Shown here: positions 1 to 5,750 of the stretch, piece by piece | Layout of the letters: the number at the start of each line of letters is the position of its first letter | How positions within the stretch are numbered: the stretch's first letter is position 1 | From: Candidatus Aminicenantota bacterium | GTDB taxonomy: Bacteria; Acidobacteriota; Aminicenantia; Aminicenantales; Aminicenantaceae | Assembly: GCA_030615975.1 (NCBI GenBank) | Contig: JAUWYH010000010.1 | Coordinates: 1 to 16,709 of the forward strand | Direction of reading: 5' to 3' | Length of the DNA stretch: 16,709 bases | Notes under the pieces: model-generated | What the model saw: only the letters and a program-made list of their open reading frames with translations | Databases searched by the model: none | Told to the model about the DNA's origin: nothing | Program-made: the position numbers and the translations under genes

Positions 1-51
1 CTTACGTCCCACATTTTCAGTTTTACATTTCACGCCTTACGTTTTAGCTTA

Positions 52-160
52 TGTAGGGCCCAATGCCTATCCGGGTCATTACAAATAAAATGTAGGGGCC
101 GTTCCACGAACGGCTCAATACAAATAAAAAGCCCCGATAAGGGCACCGTGCCCTACATTT
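52..160. repeat. Cluster of three GC-rich palindromic intergenic repeats
   Basis: Three related units lie here. The one at 52-89 begins TGTAGGGCC and is degenerate. The one at 91-128 contains a perfect stem GCCGTTC/GAACGGC (98-104 and 108-114). The one at 131-160 is in the opposite orientation, contains AGGGCAC/GTGCCCT (140-146 and 148-154) and ends in CCCTACATTT. The first two units share the tail ACAAATAAA. Related copies occur at 2421-2450, 2460-2487 and 3441-3472, so this is a dispersed family and not a gene-specific terminator. The cluster ends 13 bases past the recD2-like stop codon. Confidence 0.75.
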
Positions 161-173
161 TATTCTTTACTAT

Positions 174-2330
174 TTACTGTATTCTAATAAGTTTTTCTCT
201 CACAAGACAATTTCTCTTAACGGGTTTGTCGGTTTTTATTGCAATATGGAGAGCCTTGTAGGAACCAACAATAACACTTAATTTTTTAGCCCGGGTCAAA
301 GCTGTGTAAAATAAGTTTCTCTGAAGCATGATGAAATGTTGTGTCAAAAGAGGCATAACCACGGCTTGAAATTCATTGCCCTGCGATTTATGAACAGAGA
401 CTGCATAAGCAAGAGTGAGTTCATTCACCTCTTCCTTTTCGTAGAAAATAACTCTCCCATCAAAATCTACAGCTATTCGATAAGCAGGTTTGTCAATATG
501 GACAACAATCCCGATATCTCCGTTAAAGATATCTTTTTCATAATTGTTCCTGATCTGCATAACTTTATCATGGACTCTGATTTCCCGAGTTCCAAATTTA
601 AGTCCTTTTCCATAACGATTGAGTCTTTTCTGCAATTCCAAGTTGAGGTTATCGACTCCAATAAGCCCTCTGTACATCGGGCTTATAACCTGGATTTCAG
701 GGGAAAGAGGCGGGAGGTTGAATTTTTTTGGAATCCGAAAATAACAAAGACTCATAATAGTATTAAAAACTTTTTGTTCGTCCTCTTGATGTATAAAATA
801 GAAATCAGAATCTTTCTTATCCTTTGGAGGATAGATCAATGACATTCCTTGATTGACCCGATGAGCATTTACGACTATAAGACTATCTTTTTCCTGGCGA
901 AAGATCTCATCAAGTTTGACCACTTCCACTTTCTGTGATTCGATGATATCTCGAAGGAGATTTCCTGGTCCTACCGAAGGGAGCTGATCTTTATCGCCGA
1001 CCAGAATGAGACGCATCCAGGGTGGAACAGCTTTTAATAGGGCGTACATAAGAGGCAAATCCACCATAGAAAACTCATCAATGATTAAAGCATCCCCGCT
1101 GAGAGGACGGTTCTCATTCCGTCTGAAACTTCCCATTTTCGGGTTATATTCTAATGTCCGATGAATTGTCTTTGCCTCTTTCTGAGTGGCCTCATTCAGC
1201 CTTTTAGCTGCTCTTCCAGTAGGAGCTGCCAAGAGAACTTTTTTTCCCCATTCAAAAAAAATATCAACTACAGCTTTAATAATGGTTGTTTTGCCTGTTC
1301 CAGGCCCTCCTGTAATGACCAATATCTTTTTTAGCAAGCTCTCTTTTATCGCAAGTTTTTGTTTGGCAGAGAATTTGATAGATAATTCCTCCTCAACAGC
1401 AGTGATCCCCTCGTCCACATCAAATGAAGGAGTCAATAAAGGGAAAGAAGCTAACTCATGAATGAAGCGGACAACTTCTTCTTGAGCGTTATAGAAAAAA
1501 GGGAGATAAATAGCCGTATTTGTACCAACCTCTTCAGCAATGATGAGTTTTTGTTTAATAAGGCTATCCAAAGCTTCTTTTATCTTTTCCTCATCCACTT
1601 CCAGTTCCTCTTTACAGTTTATTTCTATATCTTTCTGGAAAGAAAAAACATGCCCTTGCTCAATATCTTTTTCCAGGAGGTAGCGTATAAAAGCTTTTAT
1701 TCTTTCAGGAGAGGAGGGGCTCATTCCTAATTTTAAAGCCATCTGGTCAGCTGTTTTAAAGCCAATTCCCCAGATATCATGGCACGCTTGGTAAGGATTT
1801 GTTTTCAATATGCGGTATGAGTTATCTCCATACTGGCGATAGATCTTAATAGCCAAATTCGTGGAAATATTATGCTCCTGGAGAAATATGATAAGATCAC
1901 TTATGTTTTGATGCTCTGTCCAAGATTTTTTTATCTCCTTCAGTTTGAGGCGCCCTATACCTTCCACTTCTTCCAATTTCTCTGGCTTTTTGGAAAGTAT
2001 ATCTATGGTCTGCATTCCAAATTTTTTAATAATCCTTTTTGCCAATACAGGTCCTATGCCTTTGATCAGTCCAGAAGAGAGAAATTTTTCAACTCCTTTA
2101 ACGGACGAAGGTAGGATGGGGATAAAATTTTCTACCTTGAATTGCTTGCCAAATTTAGGGTTTATTTCCCATTTCCCGGTTATTCTCAGCACCTCTCCAG
2201 CAGAAAGGGGCGGAAACGATCCGACTACAGTAAAAGTCTCCCCCGTCTCAAGCGTAAAACGGCAGACTGTATAGCCTGTATCAGGACTATAATAGATGAT
2301 CTGATCGATTGTCCCTTCAAGATATTCCAT
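174..2330 (-). CDS. RecD2-type ATP-dependent DNA helicase (RecD/TraA family)
   Basis: A superfamily 1B 5'-to-3' DNA helicase of the RecD2 type, the form that works without RecB and RecC; none of those partners is in the window. The 718-residue protein has the expected N-terminal extension: an OB-like region (about 1-70), helix-hairpin-helix segments (about 85-200, including GIGPVLAKRI and GIGFKTADQ) and then the motor core. Helicase motifs are intact: Walker A GGPGTGKTT (341-349), Walker B LIIDEFSM (about 415-422), motif III LVGDKDQLPSVGPG (about 443-456), DEIFRQ (474-479), VSVHKSQG (about 644-651) and TALTRAKK (about 676-683). Length is normal for RecD2. The start is ATG, but upstream sequence has only a weak ribosome-binding match. 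The likely role is in DNA repair or replication-fork processing, inferred from the family. The gene is flanked on both sides by palindromic repeats and appears to be transcribed alone or behind the SAM-hydrolase gene. Confidence 0.95.
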   Translation of the reverse strand: MEYLEGTIDQIIYYSPDTGYTVCRFTLETGETFTVVGSFPPLSAGEVLRITGKWEINPKFGKQFKVENFIPILPSSVKGVEKFLSSGLIKGIGPVLAKRIIKKFGMQTIDILSKKPEKLEEVEGIGRLKLKEIKKSWTEHQNISDLIIFLQEHNISTNLAIKIYRQYGDNSYRILKTNPYQACHDIWGIGFKTADQMALKLGMSPSSPERIKAFIRYLLEKDIEQGHVFSFQKDIEINCKEELEVDEEKIKEALDSLIKQKLIIAEEVGTNTAIYLPFFYNAQEEVVRFIHELASFPLLTPSFDVDEGITAVEEELSIKFSAKQKLAIKESLLKKILVITGGPGTGKTTIIKAVVDIFFEWGKKVLLAAPTGRAAKRLNEATQKEAKTIHRTLEYNPKMGSFRRNENRPLSGDALIIDEFSMVDLPLMYALLKAVPPWMRLILVGDKDQLPSVGPGNLLRDIIESQKVEVVKLDEIFRQEKDSLIVVNAHRVNQGMSLIYPPKDKKDSDFYFIHQEDEQKVFNTIMSLCYFRIPKKFNLPPLSPEIQVISPMYRGLIGVDNLNLELQKRLNRYGKGLKFGTREIRVHDKVMQIRNNYEKDIFNGDIGIVVHIDKPAYRIAVDFDGRVIFYEKEEVNELTLAYAVSVHKSQGNEFQAVVMPLLTQHFIMLQRNLFYTALTRAKKLSVIVGSYKALHIAIKTDKPVKRNCLVREKLIRIQ

Positions 2331-2379
2331 ACAAAATCTCGCTAATTCGGCCTATACTGGATTCTCTCTCCTGTTTATA

Positions 2380-2398
2380 TTCAGCCATACTGGCTGAA
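2380..2398. repeat. Short perfect hairpin in the recD2 upstream gap
   Basis: TTCAGCCA and TGGCTGAA form an 8-bp perfect stem around a 3-base loop. There is no T-run on either side, so a factor-independent terminator is not supported. It lies between the SAM-hydrolase gene and the recD2-like gene, about 50 bases before the latter's start codon. It might act in the leader of that gene, but this is only positional. Confidence 0.35.
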
Positions 2399-2420
2399 AT
2401 CGTACAAAATTTAAAGCACA

Positions 2421-2487
2421 AGCCCGTTCGGGGAACGGTCCATACATTTTTATTTATAAGGCCCGATCGGGGATCTGGCCCTACATT
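2421..2487. repeat. Two GC-rich palindromic repeats downstream of the SAM-hydrolase gene
   Basis: The first unit has the stem CCGTTC/GAACGG (2424-2429 and 2433-2438) with a GGG loop and the tail CATACATTTTT. The second reads GGCCCGATCGGGGATCTGGCC (2460-2480 region), with nested GGCC and GATC self-complementarity and the tail CTACATTTTT. Both belong to the family seen at 52-160 and 3441-3472. The pair ends about 16 bases past the stop codon of the upstream gene, mirroring the repeat placement behind the recD2-like gene. Confidence 0.75.
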
Positions 2488-2503
2488 TTTCTCCTATTAC
2501 TGT

Positions 2504-3313
2504 TTACGCTTTGCGCCTTACGATAATCTTCACCTCATCGCCTGCATTTGCCTTCAATTTCTCAGCGGCCGAATCCTCTCTTGCCGCTATTTCTATCAAG
2601 CCTAAACTGCCTACTAAAAAAAGAAGTTCTCCTTTTCTTACAGAAGAATAATTCTCTTTAAAACAAGAAATTTCTTCTCTCTTTACCAGAAGGTGTAACC
2701 TTTTTTTTATATTTCTCTCTTGAAGCGTATTTACTATCGCGGCAGGGATGTTGGTGATGAGATTTCCGAATTTATCAGCATATAAAATAAAACCGATTAT
2801 TTTATCATTTTTCATTTTCGGCTTTTTCAACTTAGATTTTCTGAACTCAGTGACTTTAGGACCAAACTCTTTGCATGAAATGCCTTTGGATAGTGAAGCG
2901 GCAACAGGAGCCATTTTATCTCGCCCCTCAAAAGTCTTACTCCTCTCAGGAAGAAAAAACATCTCATTGGCAATTTCTCTTATTTGATGAATTTCCTCTT
3001 CTTCCAGCACCAGAGCCAATACATCATTATCAGGAGCAATGAAAAAATATTTTTTTGTCTCAACCAAAAGGATTCTGCGAGAAGATCCAACCCCTGGATC
3101 AACTACAACTAAAAAAATTGTTTTTTCTGGAAAATATTTATAACAAGAAAAAAGAATAAAACTTGCGCTTGTTATATCAAAAGAGCGAATGCTGTGTGTG
3201 ATATCAACAATTCGGGCTAAAGGGTTTATTTTCAGAATGGTGCCTTTCAGGGAAGCAACGAAAAAATCTTCTTCTCCAAAATCTGTCATCAAAGCAATGA
3301 CGGGAATTTTCAT
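2504..3313 (-). CDS. SAM hydroxide adenosyltransferase-family protein (DUF62/SalL-FlA fold) with an altered catalytic residue
   Basis: Members of this family (PF01887) hydrolyse S-adenosylmethionine to adenosine and methionine; halogenase relatives use chloride or fluoride instead of hydroxide. Family motifs are clear in the 269-residue protein: LMTDFG (8-13), DITHSI (about 37-42), VVDPGVGSSRR (70-80), APDND (93-97), TFEGRDKMAP (127-136), GNLITNI (183-189) and GSLGLIEIA (235-243). The triad described for the hydrolases is Asp-Arg-His. Asp72 and Arg79 are present with the usual spacing, but the position normally His in TFHGRD is Glu129, encoded GAG. Activity may therefore differ. The start is ATG with no clear Shine-Dalgarno. 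The last five codons and the stop lie in a segment resembling intergenic sequence near position 22. The physiological role of this widespread family is not settled. Confidence 0.9.
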   Translation of the reverse strand: MKIPVIALMTDFGEEDFFVASLKGTILKINPLARIVDITHSIRSFDITSASFILFSCYKYFPEKTIFLVVVDPGVGSSRRILLVETKKYFFIAPDNDVLALVLEEEEIHQIREIANEMFFLPERSKTFEGRDKMAPVAASLSKGISCKEFGPKVTEFRKSKLKKPKMKNDKIIGFILYADKFGNLITNIPAAIVNTLQERNIKKRLHLLVKREEISCFKENYSSVRKGELLFLVGSLGLIEIAAREDSAAEKLKANAGDEVKIIVRRKA

Positions 3314-3321
3314 CTATAATT

Positions 3322-3350
3322 ATCTTATTTAATTCCGCCTCATCGGTCAA
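3322..3350 (-). promoter_or_regulatory. Possible promoter of the SAM-hydrolase gene, close to the start codon
   Basis: On the minus strand, TTGACC (3345-3350) is followed after 17 bases by TAAGAT (3322-3327), which ends 8 bases before the ATG. Initiation at the usual distance would give a nearly leaderless mRNA, consistent with the absence of a Shine-Dalgarno. The match is moderate (4 of 6 at the -10) in AT-rich DNA. Confidence 0.35.
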
Positions 3351-3440
3351 CTATCAACTCTGGGGTCAGACCTTGACATGGATATTTCTCCAAAAACTTT
3401 TTCTGTTTTTTAGTTCGGGGAATGAACCCTTCATTTTTTT

Positions 3441-3472
3441 TAAATGGCCCGCTCGGGGAGCGGGCCCTACAT
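3441..3472. repeat. GC-rich palindromic repeat, best-preserved copy
   Basis: GGCCCGCTC (3446-3454), loop GGG, GAGCGGGCC (3458-3466): a perfect 9-bp stem followed by CTACATT. This is the cleanest member of the family also found at 52-160 and 2421-2487, and it gives the consensus of a GGCCCGnTC arm with a GGG loop and a CCCTACATT tail. It lies between the divergent SAM-hydrolase and phosphatase-like genes. Confidence 0.8.
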
Positions 3473-3486
3473 TCGACGCCCTACAT

Positions 3487-3513
3487 TTGACCAATGAATA
3501 AAATAGTGATAAT
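3487..3513 (+). promoter_or_regulatory. Possible promoter of the phosphatase-like gene
   Basis: TTGACC (3487-3492) is followed after 15 bases by GATAAT (3508-3513), which ends 9 bases before the ATG at 3523. The -10 match is 5 of 6 but the spacer is short. Any transcript from here would begin at or next to the start codon. No Shine-Dalgarno is visible. Confidence 0.3.
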
Positions 3514-3522
3514 TTTTCCTTG

Positions 3523-5172
3523 ATGAAATTCCTGAAGGTTTTGATCAATTCTCTTATCAGCGGCATTTTTTTCTGCTGTCTTCTCTCTCTTCTTATCTCC
3601 GATTTGAATATCAATCTCCGTTTTGATCTTGTTTTCTTCTTTCAGCTTGTTCTCTTCTTATTCATTACTTATGGACTTTTTTTTAGCTTTCTTAGCTTTA
3701 TCCTTTTTTTCATCATTCAATTTTTTTCAGGAAGAAAATTTAAAATCCTTATCATCTCTCCCTCTTTTCTATCGATCAGCTCCTCTTTAATCATTTTTCT
3801 TTTTATTTTGATTTTCAAGGCAAATCAAAGCTACTTTCTTTCTTTTTTTGATCTTGAAATCCAAAAAATCCTCAACACCCAGTCAACAATCCTTCTTGTC
3901 ATTGCCATTCTTGGACTCATCACCTTCTACAGCTCCAACCGCTACAAAAAAAATGTTCTTTTCTACTGGATTTATTTTCCCCTCCTCCTAGCATCCATAA
4001 TTTATGTTGTCAATCAAAGATACCTTTATCCTGTTCATCTAAAACCTGTAAAAGTGGCCAGCATCCAGGCAAAAAAAATCGATAAAAAAATCACAATTAT
4101 TGGTCTTGAAGGTTTGAGTTTCGACTTTTTGATTCCTCTCATTGATGACGGAAAACTCCCGAATTTCTCCTGGATTATGGAAAACGGAAGTTGGGGAAAG
4201 TTGGAGAACTTCTCTCCCAATGAACCTCTTATCCTCAACAATTCTTTCAACACAGGGAAACTTCCGGCTAAACATCGCCAGATTTCTCTGTATAAATATC
4301 ACATCCTGAATGCTTCGAAGACAATAGAAATTACCCCACGTTTTATCCTTTTCTGGCAATTAACAAGGACAGACCTGCTTCGAATAGCCCCCAATAATAT
4401 CCCAGCTTCAACAAAGGATATATGGAAAATTCTTGAAGGTAACAAGATTCCTTTCATCAAAAGAGATTGGCCCTACGGACTTCAAATCACAAAACCATCC
4501 CAAAAAGCGGATAAGCTTTTTGATCTCTACTTCAAAGAATTGAAGTATGAACCAAGCGATATTTTCAATATAGTCAAGCAAGCTTTCTATCGCGATTTTG
4601 AATACAAAGAGAAAGTCAGCCAGGAGAAAAGTGCCACTCAGCCTCAACTTATCTATTTTCTTTTGAGCGGATTAAACACTGTGGAGACTTATTTTTATAA
4701 ATACAACTATCCAGATTTATTCGGCAATATTGATCAAGAAGATATAATCAAGTACAGCTCTATTATTGAAAAATATTATCAGTTTTACGACCAAATCATC
4801 GGCAAGTATCTAGCCTCACTCAAGGAGGACGATGTTTTAGTTATTTATTCTCCTCATGGAATAGAAGCCCTACCCCTTTGGAAAAGAATTGTCGAATGGA
4901 TCTTAGGACATACCGAAGTCTCTGCCTACCATGAGCATGCTCCTGAAGGAGTGATCTTATTCTACGGAAAAGAGATTGTTAGAGGAAAGAACATAGAGGG
5001 AATGAACCTCATCGATATCGCCCCTACCCTGCTTAATTATTTAGGTCTCCCTGTGGGAAAAGATATGGATGGAATAGTCAATAGCTCCATATTTGTGGAG
5101 GAATTTAGGATGGAAAATCCCGTATTGTATATTTCTTCTTATGAGGAAATCACAATTAAAAGCCCGGAATAA
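3523..5172 (+). CDS. Membrane-anchored alkaline phosphatase-superfamily protein, probably catalytically altered
   Basis: The N-terminal 165 residues contain about five hydrophobic segments; the rest resembles the type I phosphodiesterase/nucleotide pyrophosphatase branch of the alkaline phosphatase superfamily. Recognisable family segments are IIGLEGLSFDFLIPLIDDGKLPN (from about 192), SFNTGKLPAKHR (about 241-252), YSPHGIE (442-448), HEHAPEGVILFYG (about 470-482) and DIAPTLLNYLGLPVGKDMDG (about 498-517). Counting from the ATG at 3523 (549 residues), positions normally used for metal binding or as nucleophile are changed: Asp to Glu196, the Thr nucleophile apparently to Asn240, the Asp and His of a DxxxH motif to Asn386 and Thr390, and Asp of SDHG to Pro444. 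His445 and His472 remain. A TTG one codon upstream (3520) is an alternative start. The soluble domain's side of the membrane and its substrate cannot be read from the sequence. Confidence 0.85.
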   Translation: MKFLKVLINSLISGIFFCCLLSLLISDLNINLRFDLVFFFQLVLFLFITYGLFFSFLSFILFFIIQFFSGRKFKILIISPSFLSISSSLIIFLFILIFKANQSYFLSFFDLEIQKILNTQSTILLVIAILGLITFYSSNRYKKNVLFYWIYFPLLLASIIYVVNQRYLYPVHLKPVKVASIQAKKIDKKITIIGLEGLSFDFLIPLIDDGKLPNFSWIMENGSWGKLENFSPNEPLILNNSFNTGKLPAKHRQISLYKYHILNASKTIEITPRFILFWQLTRTDLLRIAPNNIPASTKDIWKILEGNKIPFIKRDWPYGLQITKPSQKADKLFDLYFKELKYEPSDIFNIVKQAFYRDFEYKEKVSQEKSATQPQLIYFLLSGLNTVETYFYKYNYPDLFGNIDQEDIIKYSSIIEKYYQFYDQIIGKYLASLKEDDVLVIYSPHGIEALPLWKRIVEWILGHTEVSAYHEHAPEGVILFYGKEIVRGKNIEGMNLIDIAPTLLNYLGLPVGKDMDGIVNSSIFVEEFRMENPVLYISSYEEITIKSPE

Positions 5173-5252
5173 ATAGTTTAGATTAGGAGGGATTATTTAA
5201 GGATCATTTCCCAAAAAGTTGCAAAATAATATAAGAAACATTTAATTAAGCT
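5173..5252. other. AT-rich spacer after the phosphatase-like gene, nothing recognised
   Basis: This is the first part of the 578-base gap between the convergent phosphatase-like and EF-G-like genes. It is AT-rich, with no coding potential, clear hairpin or promoter that I can support. The remainder of the gap is filled by the REP-like cluster and the inverted-end element annotated separately. Confidence 0.5.
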
Positions 5253-5405
5253 GTCATTCACGCCCCTTTTTGTCATTCCCGCGAAGCCTGTGCCTGCGAA
5301 AGCAGGTAGCGGGAATCCAGAAATATGTTTGTCATCCTGATCCTTTTTGTCATTCCTGCGTAAGCAGGAATGACATTCTGTGAAACAGGAATAGCATTCT
5401 GTAAA
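5253..5405. repeat. Tandem cluster of REP-like hairpins
   Basis: Two units share a layout: a GTCAT half-site, a short spacer ending CCTTTTTGT or CCCTTTTTGT, and then a hairpin. The first hairpin (5272-5320) has ATTCCCGC (5275-5282) pairing with GCGGGAAT (5309-5316) and a nested CCTGC/GCAGG. The second (5349-5374) is perfect: GTCATTCCTGC, loop GTAA, GCAGGAATGAC. A degenerate third copy follows at 5375-5392 (ATTCTGT/ACAGGAAT), with another half-site at 5396. The sequence is of the widespread REP type that translates as VIPAYAGMT on one strand. Confidence 0.8.
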
Positions 5406-5423
5406 AAAGGTATTAATTTTTGA

Positions 5424-5749
5424 CTTTGTCCCAAAGTGACGGGATATAAATTAGGAATAAAAGGTGCAGGGAAATGTCGGAGCGGCATTGAAGATTTAGC
5501 CTTCCTGAACCGTTCTTCGAGGGAATCCGACGCAGTCGGACGCCGAGGATGTCTGAGCACGAGACGACTCAATCAACAAAGCCTCCATAGGGCCTAGATT
5601 TATAGTTACGAGGGAATATGGTCATGCGGAGTTCCGCAGGCGCCGAGAAGGGCGGTGAGGGAATGGCGTGAAAAATCTGAACTAGAGCGGAGACATTTCC
5701 CTGTACCTTAAGGTGATTGTTAACTTCATCCCGTCACTTTGGGACAAAG
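5424..5749. mobile_element. 326-bp element with inverted ends, MITE-like or structured repeat
   Basis: The outer arms are perfect 22-base inverted copies (5424-5445 and 5728-5749, beginning CTTTGTCCCAAAGTGAC). A second, subterminal pair matches in 17 of 18 positions (5461-5478 and 5692-5709, AAGGTRCAGGGAAATGTC), at slightly different distances from the outer arms (15 and 18 bases). Each outer arm also contains a small palindrome, CTTTG-TCC-CAAAG. The interior is more GC-rich than the flanking genes, has no open reading frame of note, and carries hairpins TCCGAC/GTCGGA (5526-5540) and TGCGGA/TCCGCA (5625-5638). No target-site duplication is obvious. The right end is one base from the EF-G-like stop codon. 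It could be a non-autonomous element mobilised by a transposase elsewhere, or a structured RNA; the sequence alone does not decide. Confidence 0.6.
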
Positions 5750-5750
5750 C

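Noticed and set aside
52..160. CRISPR-like array
   Set aside because: Units are few, palindromic, in mixed orientation and not regularly spaced by unique spacers; no cas genes are present.
3446..3466. Factor-independent terminator
   Set aside because: A strong GC stem, but neither strand has a T-run directly after it; better explained as a member of the dispersed repeat family.
3366..3614. Minus-strand open frame of 82 codons in the divergent gap
   Set aside because: It crosses the palindromic repeat and the start of the phosphatase-like gene; composition is repeat-derived and there is no domain.
5273..5572. Minus-strand open frame of 99 codons
   Set aside because: It translates the REP-like hairpins (VIPAYAGMT signature) and part of the inverted-end element; there is no ribosome binding site or domain.
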